Of a stretch of 64,000 nucleotides of DNA, positions 51,884 through 61,571 are shown one piece after another (within the stretch, counting starts at the first letter, position 1; each line of letters opens with the position of its first letter). The DNA is from Segniliparus rugosus ATCC BAA-974. Its GTDB lineage: Bacteria; Actinomycetota; Actinomycetes; Mycobacteriales; Mycobacteriaceae. Under the pieces are notes generated by a model, which made no database searches, was not told the DNA's origin, and was given only the letters and a program-made list of their open reading frames with translations. The position numbers and the translations under genes were made by a program. The DNA lies in contig NZ_KI391954.1 of assembly GCF_000185725.2 (NCBI RefSeq), forward strand, positions 806,001 to 870,000. Reading direction: 5' to 3'.

Positions 51884-52777
51884 ATGACGACACCGACGCG
51901 AGCGGCCAAGGTTTACCCGAAGGTCCGTCGGATCAGCTTTCCCTTCGGCAAGCCGGAGCCGATGAACCGGTATTTCGCCGCCGACAATATCGTTTTGAGC
52001 CATATGGTCGCGTTTTTGTCGTTCGCCTTCCCGGGCGGCGAGGACTTTTTCATCCGCTCGGTCCGTCGTTTTTCCCAGGGCATCAACGACGCCGACCTCA
52101 AAAAGCGCGTCGCGGGCTTCGTCGGCCAGGAGACGGTGCACAGCCAGCAGCACGAGATCCTCAATGAGAAGCTGAACGAGCTCGGGTACCGCAACAGGCT
52201 CATGAACGTCGGTTTCGGCTTCCTGAAGGCGAACGAGGGCGCTCTGGACGAGTTCTACGGGATGGACCGGTTCAAGACTCTCCGCTACTTCATGCTCATC
52301 ATCACCGCGGCTAGCGAGCATCTCACCGCGATCGCGGCGGAACGGGTCCTCGGATACGAGGAGGTCCAAGCGATGCTGACCGACCCAGAGGTCAAGAACT
52401 TGTTCAACTGGCACGTTTACGAGGAGCTGGAGCACAAGTCTGTCGCGATCGACGTCTACCGCGCCGCGGGCGGCCCCGAGTGGCTCCGCGTGGTTGGCAC
52501 CTGGTTCGTCCTCGCCACTGGGTCCGCGATCCCGGTGGTCGCCACCTTGAGTTCGATCTTGCTGACGGACTCGTACGCGCGTCGACACCCGATCCGCGTC
52601 GTCAAGGATCTGGTGAAGTTGCTCCGCCTGCCCTTCTTGAAGGGCTTCTTCAAGGATGTTCTGGAGTACACGAAGTGGAATTTCCATCCGGACCACCGCG
52701 ACACGACGGCTTTGCTCAACAGGTGGCACGCCGAGCTTTTCGGCGAGAACGGCCGCCTGCTCGACCATCTGAAGTAA
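51884..52777 (+). CDS. metal-dependent hydrolase, COG3687/PF10118 type
   Basis: 297 residues from ATG 51884, chosen for a GGAG nine bases ahead; ATG 51869 and 51878 are close alternatives. The helical protein carries conserved acidic and histidine positions of the family (QETVHSQQHEILNE; AASEHLTAIAAE; WHVYEELEHKSVAIDVY), suggesting a di-metal site in a ferritin-like bundle. A hydrophobic stretch near 210-230 may touch the membrane. The substrate is unknown. It is convergent with the phosphoesterase gene across a perfect palindrome. Confidence 0.8.
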   Translation: MTTPTRAAKVYPKVRRISFPFGKPEPMNRYFAADNIVLSHMVAFLSFAFPGGEDFFIRSVRRFSQGINDADLKKRVAGFVGQETVHSQQHEILNEKLNELGYRNRLMNVGFGFLKANEGALDEFYGMDRFKTLRYFMLIITAASEHLTAIAAERVLGYEEVQAMLTDPEVKNLFNWHVYEELEHKSVAIDVYRAAGGPEWLRVVGTWFVLATGSAIPVVATLSSILLTDSYARRHPIRVVKDLVKLLRLPFLKGFFKDVLEYTKWNFHPDHRDTTALLNRWHAELFGENGRLLDHLK

Positions 52778-52789
52778 CGGCCGACTCCG

Positions 52790-52839
52790 ATAACTGAGCG
52801 CGCCCCGGACCGCATGCGGTCCGGGGCGCGCTCAGTTAT
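52790..52839. terminator. 50-bp perfect palindrome between convergent genes
   Basis: Arms 52790-52814 and 52815-52839 are exact reverse complements with no spacer (ATAACTGAGCGCGCCCCGGA and on). As RNA it folds into a very strong hairpin in either direction and most likely serves as a two-way terminator for the genes ending at 52777 and 52875. Confidence 0.8.
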
Positions 52840-52874
52840 ATGGGAGACCAGGTCGTCGTGCCGAGCGGGATCCG

Positions 52875-53867
52875 TCAGTCGCCCACGGGTTGGGCGATGC
52901 CGACGGGCAGATCCGAGCTTCGGATCGGGGGTTCGCCTCCGGACGGCCGCGCGACCAAGGTGAGCAGAGTGGCTTCCGGACGGCAGCAGAACCGCACTGG
53001 GGCGTAGGGGGAGGTGCCCAGGCCTGCGGAGACGTGCAGGCGGGTGCGCTGCCCCCAGTGCGAGGCTCCTCGGGCCCGCGCGCGGTCGATGCCGCAGTTG
53101 GTCACGATCGCGCCGTAGCCGGGCAGGCGCAGTTGCCCGCCGTGGGTGTGCCCCGCGAGCACTAAGTCGTAGCCGTCCGCCGCGAAGCGGTCGAGCACAC
53201 GCGGCTCCGGCGAATGAGTGAGGCCGAGGCGAAGCCCGACGTGCGGACCTGGGGCAGAGCTGATCGCTTCGTAGCGGTCTCGGTGCAAATGGGGGTCGTC
53301 CACGCCCGCGACGGCGATGCGCACGCCGCCGACGCCGAGCTCGTGGAAGGTGTGGGTCGCGTCGACCCAGCCGCGCTCTTGGAAGGCCGCGCGCAGATCC
53401 TGCCAGGGCAGCGGATCGCCGTGCGAGCGTTTGGTCTGGTTTTTGCGCAGGTAGCGGGCGGGGTTCTTCGGAGTCGGGCCGAAGTAGTCGTTGCTGCCGA
53501 AGACGAAGGCCCCCGGCCGGTCGAGCAGCCCGCCGAGGCTTTGGATCACGGCGGGCACGGCGCGAGCGTGCGCGAGATTGTCGCCGGTGTCCACGACGAA
53601 ATCCGGCTCCAGCGCGTCGAGTTCGCGAAGCCATTGCTGTTTCAACCGCTGTCCTGGGGTCATATGCAGATCGGAGATGTGCAACACCCGCAACGGCCGG
53701 GAGCCGGGGGAGAGCACCGGGATGGTCACTTCGCGCAGGCAGAACGCGACCCGCTCGACCAAAGATGCGTAGCCGAGCCCGAGCATGGCGGCCGCCGCAG
53801 CGGCTTTCACCCCGGTCTTGGCCGTTTGGAACGGGAATCGGACGACACTCGTGCTCATTGTCGGCAT
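52875..53867 (-). CDS. membrane-associated metallophosphoesterase
   Basis: 330 residues. An N-terminal hydrophobic segment (about 15-38) precedes a calcineurin-like domain with DLHM (HISDLHMTPG), GDN (VDTGDNLAH), FGSNDYFGP in the place of GNHE, and GHTHGGQL. It fits the YkuE/Rv3683 group next to ponA2. The GNH to SND change is common in this subgroup. ATG 53867 or 53858 could start it. The 294 bases upstream, to the PBP gene, show no gene. Confidence 0.8.
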   Translation of the reverse strand: MPTMSTSVVRFPFQTAKTGVKAAAAAAMLGLGYASLVERVAFCLREVTIPVLSPGSRPLRVLHISDLHMTPGQRLKQQWLRELDALEPDFVVDTGDNLAHARAVPAVIQSLGGLLDRPGAFVFGSNDYFGPTPKNPARYLRKNQTKRSHGDPLPWQDLRAAFQERGWVDATHTFHELGVGGVRIAVAGVDDPHLHRDRYEAISSAPGPHVGLRLGLTHSPEPRVLDRFAADGYDLVLAGHTHGGQLRLPGYGAIVTNCGIDRARARGASHWGQRTRLHVSAGLGTSPYAPVRFCCRPEATLLTLVARPSGGEPPIRSSDLPVGIAQPVGD

Positions 53868-54161
53868 TTTACTCCGATTCTGGGCCGGGCATCCGGACTC
53901 GCCGCCAGGGGCCTGATCCGCAGCCGGCGTTTGGCTGATGACGGCGCCTTCGTCTTCAACGGCGGTCTATGACGACGGCGGAGGGGGGCTGCTGGTCCTT
54001 CGGCTGCGAGTTCGGCGCAGAGCCGAGGAAGGGCGCGGCGCAGAGAACGGCCGTGCCCGCGAGGAGATTGCTCCCGCGCGGGCAGGGCTTCACTCTTAGT
54101 TCCCTCCGAAGTTGTTGGAGTCACGGGGCCGACGGGGGAATCCCGGTCGGGTTCCAGGCCT

Positions 54162-56645
54162 TCAAGGCGGGCCGTCGTCCTCGTTCTGGTTGTCCTGCTC
54201 GCTGTCATGGGTGCCGAAGTCGCCCAGGCCACCGAAGTCGGGGTTCTCCTCCTCCGGCGGTGGCGGTGGCGGCGGCACCGGGGCGTTGCCGTCGCTGACG
54301 TGGATGGTGATGGGGAGGCCGGGCACGACGCTCCCTCCGCCGCCGGAGGGGGTCTGGCTGATGACGGTGCCTTTGGGCTCCCAACGGTAGTCCGTGACGA
54401 CGGTTGTCGGGAAGTCCAGGTCCTTCAGCTGCTTCTCGGCGTCGTCCTGTTGCATCCCGATGACGTTCGGGATATGGCTCTTCGGAGAGCCTTGCGTGTA
54501 GAAGGGGTCAGGGTCGGGCATGGTGATCGGGCCGAACTTCTCCGCGATCGGAGCCATCGCCTTGTACCACATGGGCGCGACGTTCGCGCCATAGAGGTTG
54601 CCGTCGCCGCAGTTGTAGAGCGTCGCGCCGACGCAGATCTCGCCCGGGGTCTTGGTGTCGCCGTAGGCGAGCGCGGCTCCGGCGTAATGGTTCGTGAACG
54701 CGAGGAACGCCGAGGAGCGGTGCGTCTCGGTGGTGCCGGTCTTGGCGGACACCGGCAGGTGCCAGCCCGCGTTCGCGGCGGGGACCGCCGAGGTGCCGGG
54801 CGAGACGTCGTCCTTGCTCAGCGCGTTCGCCAACGTGTCGGCCAGCCCGGGGGCGACCGCCTGCTTGCACGGGGCCTCGTGCAGCTCCACTTTCTTGCCG
54901 TTCCGGTCGCGGACCTCTTCGATGGGGGTCGGCGGGCACCAGCGGCCGTGGGAGGCCAGCGTGGCCGCGACGTTCGAGAGCTCCAGCGGGTTGATGGCGG
55001 TGGGGCCAAGCGTGAACGAGCCGAGGTTCTCCTTCTTGAACATGTCCGCGAGGCTCATGTCGCCGTGGCCGGAGGTGCCGGGCTCCGCGTAGGAGCGCAT
55101 GCCCAGCCGGATCGCCATGTCCACGGCGGGCGGGACCCCGACTTGGGAGAGCAGCTTCACGAACGCGGTGTTCGGCGAGGTGGCGAGGGCGTCGGTGATC
55201 GACATGGAGCCTCGGTAGCCGCCCGCGTTCTTCACGCAGTAGTACGTGGCGGGGCAGCCGGGCCGCTTGCTGTCGCCCATGCCCTTGACCTGGTAGAAGG
55301 CGGGAACGTCGAGGATGGCGCTGGTGCCGAGCCCCTTCTCCATGGCCGCCGCCACCGTGAAGATCTTGAACACGGACCCCGCGCCGTCGCCGACCATCGA
55401 GAAGGGCTCGGGCTGCACGGTCTGATGGTTGTCGGTGTCGAGGCCGTACACGCGGCTCGAGGCCATGGCGAGCACTTTGTGGTTGAGCTGGCTGGGGGCG
55501 ATGATGCTCTCCACGCCCGCGATGTTGCCGCTCTTCGCGTCCACGACCGAGTTGACGGCTTTCTGCACCGAAGCCTGCACGTCGGGGTCGAGCGTGGTCT
55601 TGACCACCAGATTGTCCCGTTCGATCTGCTCCTCGCTCAACCCGCTCTCTTGCAGGTACTGCACCACGTAGGCGCAGAAGAACCCGACGTTGTTCGGGTT
55701 CGCCTCGATGCAGCCGTGCGGCAGGTGCTGCGGCTCGGGCAGCACGCCGAGGGGCTCTTGCTGCGCGGCCCGGAACTCGGCCGCCCGCGCGGGCACGTTC
55801 TTGATCAGGGTGTCCAGGACGGTGTTGCGCCGCTCGGTCACCCCGTCCGGGTTCGTGTAGGGGTTGAGCAACGAGCTGGACTGGACCATGCCGGCGAGCA
55901 TCGCGGACTGGGCCACGTTCAGCTCGTTGGCCGAGATGCCGAAGTACGTCCGCGAGGCGGCCTCGATCCCGTAGGCCTCGTTGCCGAACGGGACGAGGTT
56001 GAGGTAGCGGGTGAGGATTTCGTCCTTCGCCTTCTCGCGGGCGGTGTCCTCGTCGAGGTGGTCTTTGTCCTGGTACTGCGTGGTGAGCGCGCGCTCGAGG
56101 CTGAGCGCGGCCCGGATCTCGCGGAGCTTGCGGGTGGGCGTGACCTCGGTGGCAGCCCGGCGCTGCTCCTCGTTCTTGGCGAGGACGAGGAGCTGGTAGT
56201 TCTTGATGTACTGCTGGTCGATGGTGGAGGCTCCTTGGCGGACCTCGCCAGCGCTGTTGTTCGTCAGCGCGGCGCGCATCGTGCCGCGCCAGTCCACGCC
56301 GTCGTGGGAGTTGAAGCGCTTGTCCTCAACCGACACCAACGCCAGTTTCATATCGGGGGAGATCTTGTCGCTCGGCACCACGATCCGGTACTGCTCGTAC
56401 ACGTAGGCGAGCGGCTGGCCCCGGTTGTCGAGGATGGTGGTGACCCCTGGGACGTTGCCGACGAGCAGGTCGCCAGCGAATTTCTCGATCGAGGTCGCCA
56501 CGCCTCCCGCGGCGAGCGCGCCGCCGCCGATGAGGGGGAAACAGATCCCGGCGATGAGCACGCCTGCGAGCACGGTGTAGCACAGCAGGCGCATGAGGAT
56601 GTTCCCCACGGAGCCCGACTGCGACGACGACGTTGGTGCGGTCAT
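54162..56645 (-). CDS. ponA2: bifunctional class A penicillin-binding protein (PonA2-like) with PASTA domain
   Basis: 827 residues. A transmembrane helix (about 19-45) is followed by a GT51 glycosyltransferase (EDKRFNSHDGVDWRG with the catalytic Glu; QGASTIDQQYIKN), then a transpeptidase with SVFK (GAGSVFKIFT), SPN (SPNTAF) and KTG (SAKTGTTET). Near the C-terminus a PASTA domain (IPNVIGMQQDDAEKQLKDLD) and a Pro-rich acidic tail follow. It polymerises and cross-links peptidoglycan. Gene order (phosphoesterase, PBP, paired ATPases) matches ponA2 rather than ponA1. Confidence 0.93.
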   Translation of the reverse strand: MTAPTSSSQSGSVGNILMRLLCYTVLAGVLIAGICFPLIGGGALAAGGVATSIEKFAGDLLVGNVPGVTTILDNRGQPLAYVYEQYRIVVPSDKISPDMKLALVSVEDKRFNSHDGVDWRGTMRAALTNNSAGEVRQGASTIDQQYIKNYQLLVLAKNEEQRRAATEVTPTRKLREIRAALSLERALTTQYQDKDHLDEDTAREKAKDEILTRYLNLVPFGNEAYGIEAASRTYFGISANELNVAQSAMLAGMVQSSSLLNPYTNPDGVTERRNTVLDTLIKNVPARAAEFRAAQQEPLGVLPEPQHLPHGCIEANPNNVGFFCAYVVQYLQESGLSEEQIERDNLVVKTTLDPDVQASVQKAVNSVVDAKSGNIAGVESIIAPSQLNHKVLAMASSRVYGLDTDNHQTVQPEPFSMVGDGAGSVFKIFTVAAAMEKGLGTSAILDVPAFYQVKGMGDSKRPGCPATYYCVKNAGGYRGSMSITDALATSPNTAFVKLLSQVGVPPAVDMAIRLGMRSYAEPGTSGHGDMSLADMFKKENLGSFTLGPTAINPLELSNVAATLASHGRWCPPTPIEEVRDRNGKKVELHEAPCKQAVAPGLADTLANALSKDDVSPGTSAVPAANAGWHLPVSAKTGTTETHRSSAFLAFTNHYAGAALAYGDTKTPGEICVGATLYNCGDGNLYGANVAPMWYKAMAPIAEKFGPITMPDPDPFYTQGSPKSHIPNVIGMQQDDAEKQLKDLDFPTTVVTDYRWEPKGTVISQTPSGGGGSVVPGLPITIHVSDGNAPVPPPPPPPEEENPDFGGLGDFGTHDSEQDNQNEDDGPP

Positions 56646-56723
56646 AGTCTCGCCAGTGTAACGGTTCGGCCTGACGATTGAGCAAAGCGCGGGGCGCCGC
56701 AGGCCGTTCCTGCGGCTCGGCGG

Positions 56724-57842
56724 TCAGGACGCGGTGATCTGTTCCGCCAAGGCGCGCAAACCTTCGAGGTCGTTCGCGCCGAAGGGCAGGGCGGGCACGC
56801 CGATGATGCGGACGCCGGGATGGCTGTGCGTGAACGTCCGCAGGTGGCGCAGCTCGGTGGAGCCGATCGCCAACCGCTCGAGGTGCGTTTGCAGGACCGC
56901 CTTGGCCAATTGCTCGCCCGGCTCTGCCGGATCCTCGTCGAACTGGTCGACGGCTTGGAGGCTCCGCGCGGCGGACAGCGTCGAGATCGCCGGATGGGTC
57001 CGGTTGACCAGGAGGCAGGACAGCGGGAGCCGTTCGGCGGTGAGCCGGTCGGCGAAGAACGCGGCCTCCCTGAGCGAGTCGGATTCCGCGGTGGTGACCA
57101 CGATGAAGGCGGTTCCGGGCCGGGAGAGCAGCCGGTACGTGCGCTCGGCGCGTTCGCGGAAGCCGCCGAAGACGGTGTCGATGGACTGCACGAACGCGGA
57201 CACGTCGTGCAGGGTCTGACTGCCGATCACCATGGAGATGCCGCGCATCGCCACGCCGAAGACGCCGCTCACCACGCGCCCGACGCCCCGGCCCTGTTTG
57301 GTGAGCAGCCGGATCAGCCTGCCGTCGAGGAAGGACCCCATCCGTTTCGGGGCGTCGAGGAAGTCCAGCGCGGTCCGCGACGGCGGCGTGTCGACCACGA
57401 TCAGATCCCACCGCCCGTCGCCGAGCAGCTGGGAGAGCTTCTCCATCGCCATGTACTCCTGCGTCCCGGAGAACGAGGTGACCATCGTCTGGTAGACGGG
57501 GTTGGAGAGAATCGCCTGCGCGCGCTCCTCGGACGCGTTCGCGACCACCATGTCGTCGAAGGTCTGGCGCATGTCGAGCATCAGGGCGTGCAGCTCGCCG
57601 GCGACCGAGCCGGGGAGGGGCACCCGTCTGGGGGTGTTGTCCAGGTCCGCGACGCCGAGGGCCTGGGCGAGCCGCTTGGCCGGGTCGATGGTGAGCACGA
57701 CGACTTTTCTGCCGAACTCGGCGGCGCGCAGGGCGATAGCGGCCGACGTGGTGGTCTTGCCGACCCCGCCCGAGCCGCAGCACACCAGGACTTTGGTCGT
57801 CGGGTCCTCAAGGAGCACCCTCGGCGGAGCTGTCGTGGTCAC
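56724..57842 (-). CDS. ArsA/Get3-type anion-transporting ATPase (second of pair)
   Basis: 372 residues. The deviant Walker A is [17 protein letters not shown] (about 22-38), with the signature Lys; switch segments include [11 protein letters not shown] and [17 protein letters not shown]. These soluble ATPases occur as a tandem pair in Mycobacteriales (Rv3680 position). They are dimeric; the cargo is not arsenite for certain. GTG 57842 begins it. It lies 79 bases after the upstream paralogue and is probably in one operon with it. Confidence 0.88.
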   Translation of the reverse strand: MTTTAPPRVLLEDPTTKVLVCCGSGGVGKTTTSAAIALRAAEFGRKVVVLTIDPAKRLAQALGVADLDNTPRRVPLPGSVAGELHALMLDMRQTFDDMVVANASEERAQAILSNPVYQTMVTSFSGTQEYMAMEKLSQLLGDGRWDLIVVDTPPSRTALDFLDAPKRMGSFLDGRLIRLLTKQGRGVGRVVSGVFGVAMRGISMVIGSQTLHDVSAFVQSIDTVFGGFRERAERTYRLLSRPGTAFIVVTTAESDSLREAAFFADRLTAERLPLSCLLVNRTHPAISTLSAARSLQAVDQFDEDPAEPGEQLAKAVLQTHLERLAIGSTELRHLRTFTHSHPGVRIIGVPALPFGANDLEGLRALAEQITAS

Positions 57843-57921
57843 TGTGCCGCCTCTCGTTGGCCGCTTGTCTGGTCGCGTTCCTCCCCCGCGAGCGGGAGGC
57901 TCCTCCAGTGTCTCGTCGCGC

Positions 57922-58998
57922 TCATCGCACCCCCATCTGGGTCAGCCGTTCGGCGAGCTCGTAGAGCGCGCCGAGGTCCACGCCCTCGGGGAGCATCGGC
58001 AGGGGGAGCTGGGGAAGCTCCAGCCCCGCCAAGACGGCGGCCTGCTCTTGCTGGCGCGCTTGGGTCACGGCGTGGTCGATCGTCTCGGTGATCAAGCCCG
58101 CGAAGTCCTCGTCCGCGAGGTCGAGTCCGATCGCGGCGAAGCCTTTGCGCAGCGAGCCCGCGTCCACCGTGCCCCGCGCCGCCGCGTCGAGCTGGTCCTG
58201 GGTCAAGTATTGCTGGGGCGAGCGGTTCACGAGCGTCGCGCCGAGGTCGACGCCGAGCTTCTTGATCACGCCGACCGCCTCGACCGTCTCCTGGACCGGC
58301 AGCGCCTCCAGGATGGTCGCGAGGTGCACCACGGTGTCCGCCGAGCGCAGCACTGCCGCGACGTTCTCGGCGTGGCGGTAGACCGGGCCGCCCTTCGCGA
58401 TCTCTTTCAGCGCCGCTGCGGCTCCGAGGAAGCTGTTGACCCTGCCGGTCGGCGGGGCGTCGACGACGATGGCGTCGTAGCAGGCCGTGCCGGATTTCGG
58501 CGGCTTGCCCAGCGCGCTGCGCTTGACGGCGTTCTGGGTCCGGGTGACGATCTCGTAGATCTTGCCGGTCAGCACGACGTCGTCCAGGCCGGGGGCGACG
58601 GTGGTGATGAAGTCGACCGCGCCGACCGCGCGCATCGCCTTGGCCGCGAAGCCGAGGTTGTAGAACATCTCGAAGTATTCGAGGATCGCCGACTCCACGT
58701 CGATCGCCAGCGCCCAGACTTCGCCGCCGTTCGCCGCGCTCGCGACTTTGGTCTCCGCGTACGGCAGCGGCGGCACGTCGAAGAGATGGGCGATCGACTG
58801 CCTGCCTTCCACTTCGACGAGCAGGACCCGCCGTCCGGCGGATGCGAGGGCGAGGGCGAGGGCGGCGGAGAGCGTGCTCTTGCCGACTCCGCCTTTGCCC
58901 GAGACGAAATGCAATTTGGCGCGGGCGGCTCGGCTCGGCCAGAGTTGTGGGACAGGTTCTGACACGGCCACCGCCTCAGTGCGCTGTGAGGTCCGCAT
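57922..58998 (-). CDS. ArsA/Get3-type anion-transporting ATPase (first of pair)
   Basis: 358 residues from ATG 58998. [20 protein letters not shown] is the deviant Walker [21 protein letters not shown] the switch-type segment, and [17 protein letters not shown] Walker B. It corresponds to Rv3679. A GTG about 11 codons downstream ([10 protein letters not shown]) is an alternative start. The divergent promoter region to the DUF4177 gene is only 27 bases, so the leaders overlap or transcripts are leaderless. Confidence 0.88.
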   Translation of the reverse strand: MRTSQRTEAVAVSEPVPQLWPSRAARAKLHFVSGKGGVGKSTLSAALALALASAGRRVLLVEVEGRQSIAHLFDVPPLPYAETKVASAANGGEVWALAIDVESAILEYFEMFYNLGFAAKAMRAVGAVDFITTVAPGLDDVVLTGKIYEIVTRTQNAVKRSALGKPPKSGTACYDAIVVDAPPTGRVNSFLGAAAALKEIAKGGPVYRHAENVAAVLRSADTVVHLATILEALPVQETVEAVGVIKKLGVDLGATLVNRSPQQYLTQDQLDAAARGTVDAGSLRKGFAAIGLDLADEDFAGLITETIDHAVTQARQQEQAAVLAGLELPQLPLPMLPEGVDLGALYELAERLTQMGVR

Positions 58999-59025
58999 CT
59001 GACCACAATAAGCGAAAGGGCTACA

Positions 59026-59208
59026 GTGTCTTCCGTGTCCCCTCAACAAGACGCAAACCCCGCCTGGGAGTACGTCACCGTGCCGCTGATCACACACGCG
59101 ACCAAACAGATTTTGGACCAGTGGGGATCGGACGGCTGGGAATTGGTGACGGTCCTGCCCGGCCCCACGGGGGAGAGCCACATCGCCTACCTGAAGAGGA
59201 AGAAATGA
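59026..59208 (+). CDS. small DUF4177 protein
   Basis: 60 residues from GTG 59026. WEYVTVPLITHATKQILDQW, SDGWELVTVL and HIAYLKRKK give the DUF4177 strand-helix-strand pattern. The stop overlaps the RidA-like start (ATGA). It is a conserved small gene between the ATPases and the RidA-like gene in this order; function unknown. Confidence 0.8.
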   Translation: MSSVSPQQDANPAWEYVTVPLITHATKQILDQWGSDGWELVTVLPGPTGESHIAYLKRKK

Positions 59209-59681
59209 GCAATTGGTCCGCCCGGCTCGCCGAGCTCGGGATCACGCTGCCCCCTGTCGCCAAGCCTGCGGGGGCGTATGTGCCCGCGCTGCGCGTGGGG
59301 GATCTGGTCCACACCTCCGGACAGTTGCCCTATGTGGACGGCAAGCTGCCCCGGACCGGGATCGTCGGTGTCGGCCCTGACCTCGTGGACCCGGAACAGG
59401 CGAAGGCTTTGGCGCAATTCAGCGCGCTCAACGCGCTGGCGGCCGTGCACGATCTCGTCGGGATCGACAATGTCGTGCGCGTGGTCAAAGTGACCGGTTT
59501 CGTGGCCTCGGCCCCGGACTTCGGCGGGCAGCCCGGCGTCATCAACGGGGCTTCCGAGCTCTTCGGGCAGGTCTTCGGCGAAGCAGGGGCGCACGCCCGC
59601 TCCGCGGTGGGGGTTGCGGCGTTGCCGCTGAACGCACCCGTCGAGGTGGAGCTGACCGTCCTGGTGCAGCCGGCCTCCTGA
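59205..59681 (+). CDS. RidA/YjgF-family protein
   Basis: 158 residues. VPALRVGDLVHTSGQLPYVD and SALNALAAVHDLVGIDNVVR fit the longer subgroup of the YjgF/RidA family found in actinobacteria; the classical catalytic Arg of RidA near the C-terminus is not obvious (APVEVELTVLVQP). RidA deaminates reactive enamines or imines; this subgroup may not. It overlaps DUF4177 by four bases. Confidence 0.82.
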   Translation: MSNWSARLAELGITLPPVAKPAGAYVPALRVGDLVHTSGQLPYVDGKLPRTGIVGVGPDLVDPEQAKALAQFSALNALAAVHDLVGIDNVVRVVKVTGFVASAPDFGGQPGVINGASELFGQVFGEAGAHARSAVGVAALPLNAPVEVELTVLVQPAS

Positions 59682-59700
59682 AGTCCTCGGGGCAGTCGTC

Positions 59701-60576
59701 ATGGCTGAGCAGGAAGCATTGGCTCATCCCGCGTACGGGGCGGTGCGCCCGGTGACCGAGCAGGCCTCGGTCCTGTTGGCGCGCAACCCTTCGGCGATGA
59801 CCTTGGAGGGTACCAACACATGGGTGCTCCGGGCTCCAGGGTCGCAGGAGTGCGTGGTGGTCGACCCCGGCCCTGCGGAAGCCGCCCATGTCGAGGGGAT
59901 CCTCGCCCTCGGCGAGATCGCCGCTGTGCTGTTGACGCATCATCATTTCGACCATGTCCGGGCGCTGCCCGCGCTCCGGCGGCGGCTCGCAGCCTCCGGC
60001 CGCAGCACTGTTGCGCTCGCGATGAATCCAAGCATGGCTGCCAAATCCCAGTCGCCTGCGTTCCGGCTGGGGATGCCCCGGTTCGGCTCCTCTCTCCGGA
60101 TCGGCGCGCTCGGCGACGGCCAGACGCTGGAGTTCGCCGGACTGCGGGTGACCGCCGTCGCGACTCCCGGCCACACGTCGGATTCGACTTCGTTCTTGCT
60201 GCACGGGCGGGACGGCGGGGTGGAGGCCGTGCTCACCGGGGACACGATCCTCGGTCGAGGCTCCACGATCCTCGACCGGCGCAGCGGCGACCTCGGCGAC
60301 TATCTGCGATCGATGCGAACGCTGATGTCGGTGGGAGAGGGGATAACCGGCCTGCCCGGCCACGGCCCGGAGCTGTCCGACGTCGCCGCCGCGGCGGCGA
60401 CGGGTCTGCGGCATCGCGAAGAACGCCTTGACCAGGTGCGCGCCGCCCTCGCCAAACTCGGCTCGAAGGCGAGCGCGTGGCAGGTGACCCGTGAGGTGTA
60501 CCAAGACGTGGACGCGAAACTGCTGCCCGCAGCGCTCAGCTCGACACGGGTGCAGTTGAGGTACCTGCGGAGCTGA
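59701..60576 (+). CDS. metallo-beta-lactamase-fold hydrolase
   Basis: 291 residues. HHHFDH in VLLTHHHFDHVRALP is the HxHxDH zinc motif; TPGHTSDSTSFLL gives the next His, VLTGDTILGRGST the bridging Asp, and TGLPGHGPELSD the last His. It resembles LACTB2/Rv3677c-type enzymes, which hydrolyse RNA ends or thioesters. It lies 19 bases after the RidA-like gene in one likely operon. Confidence 0.85.
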   Translation: MAEQEALAHPAYGAVRPVTEQASVLLARNPSAMTLEGTNTWVLRAPGSQECVVVDPGPAEAAHVEGILALGEIAAVLLTHHHFDHVRALPALRRRLAASGRSTVALAMNPSMAAKSQSPAFRLGMPRFGSSLRIGALGDGQTLEFAGLRVTAVATPGHTSDSTSFLLHGRDGGVEAVLTGDTILGRGSTILDRRSGDLGDYLRSMRTLMSVGEGITGLPGHGPELSDVAAAAATGLRHREERLDQVRAALAKLGSKASAWQVTREVYQDVDAKLLPAALSSTRVQLRYLRS

Positions 60577-60702
60577 CCCCCGCCCAATCGATGTCCGGGC
60601 GGACGGGCGGCACGGCGGCGGGATGACGAGCGAGCCTCGCGCTCGCAGGGGAGCAGGGCGCGGCGCGTCGCGTGAGAGGCCCGCCGCCGAGGCGGGCCGA
60701 CT

Positions 60703-61377
60703 TCAGCGGGCGCGGCGGGCCAGACGCTCGGAGTCGCTGATCAACACCGACTTGCCCTCCAGCTTCAGCCAGCCCCGGTGGGCGAAGTCGGCCAGCGCTT
60801 TGTTCACGGTCTCGCGGGAAGCGCCGACCAGCTGGGCGATCTCCTCTTGGGTGAGGTCGTGGGTGACTCGGAGCGCTTCGCCCTCTTGCGTGCCGAACCG
60901 CTGCGCGAGCTGCAGCAGCGCCTTGGCGACCCGGCCGGGCACATCGGTGAAGATGAGGTCGGCCAGCGTGTTGTTGGTCCGGCGGAGCCGACGGGCCACC
61001 ACGCGCAGCAGCTGCTCCGCGATCTCCGGGCGCTGGGTGATCCAGCTGCGCAGCGCTTCGCGGTCCAGGGTCACGGCGCGGACGTCGGTCACCGCAGTGG
61101 CCTTCGAGGTGCGCGGGCCAGGGTCGAACACGGAGAGCTCGCCGAACATGTCGGAGGGGCCCATGATGGTGATCAGGTTCTCCCTGCCGTCGCCCTTCTG
61201 CCTGCCGATCTTGACCTTGCCTGCGACGATGATGTACAGGTTGTCGCCCGGTTCCCCCTCGTGGAAGATCACATGTCCGCGGGGGAACTCGGCCGGCACG
61301 AGCTCTTTGGTCAGCGCGGCGACCGCTGCGGGGTCGACACCCTGAAAAATACCTGCTCGGGCGAGGACCTCATCCAT
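60703..61377 (-). CDS. crp: cAMP receptor protein-type transcription factor Crp
   Basis: 224 residues from ATG 61377, the same length as mycobacterial Crp. The cyclic-nucleotide domain has [20 protein letters not shown] and [20 protein letters not shown]; the C-terminal winged HTH reads [20 protein letters not shown]. The DNA-recognition helix is identical to that remembered for M. tuberculosis Rv3676. It is a global regulator of carbon and respiration genes. A 22-base imperfect palindrome lies about 110 bases upstream. ATG 61395 would add six residues. Confidence 0.95.
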   Translation of the reverse strand: MDEVLARAGIFQGVDPAAVAALTKELVPAEFPRGHVIFHEGEPGDNLYIIVAGKVKIGRQKGDGRENLITIMGPSDMFGELSVFDPGPRTSKATAVTDVRAVTLDREALRSWITQRPEIAEQLLRVVARRLRRTNNTLADLIFTDVPGRVAKALLQLAQRFGTQEGEALRVTHDLTQEEIAQLVGASRETVNKALADFAHRGWLKLEGKSVLISDSERLARRAR

Positions 61378-61484
61378 CTGCGCGCCTTCCTTCACAATCT
61401 ATATAAATTCGAGAATCCCGCCCTTAGGCTGTGTGGGCAGGATGAGGTGAGGGCGGTAACCCTTCGCAAGTGTTCTACCATATC

Positions 61485-61506
61485 AGTTGCCTCAAGTGAA
61501 GCAACT
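61485..61506. promoter_or_regulatory. imperfect palindrome upstream of crp
   Basis: The half-sites AGTTGCCTCAA (61485-61495) and GTGAAGCAACT (61496-61506) match at 9 of 11 positions as reverse complements. It lies in the 194-base divergent-free gap between crp and the small membrane-protein gene. It differs from the TGTGA-N6-TCACA Crp consensus, so it may bind another regulator. Confidence 0.45.
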
Positions 61507-61571
61507 CCTCGCAGAACGAGGTGAAGTTCGAAGCTCGTGTCTAAGAGCGCGCGAGCGGACCCGCGCTCTGC

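Noticed and set aside
51637-52768. 374-codon frame opposite the COG3687 gene
   Set aside because: Shadow frame; the + strand gene has conserved His/Glu motifs and a ribosome site.
53868-54161. Possible small gene between the phosphoesterase and PBP genes
   Set aside because: Open frames here have no ribosome site and arginine/serine-rich content; nothing is supported.
54207-56681. Open frame of more than 800 codons on the + strand opposite the PBP gene
   Set aside because: Arg/Val/Gly-rich composition with no motifs; it mirrors the codon structure of the real gene, which has complete glycosyltransferase, transpeptidase and PASTA motifs.
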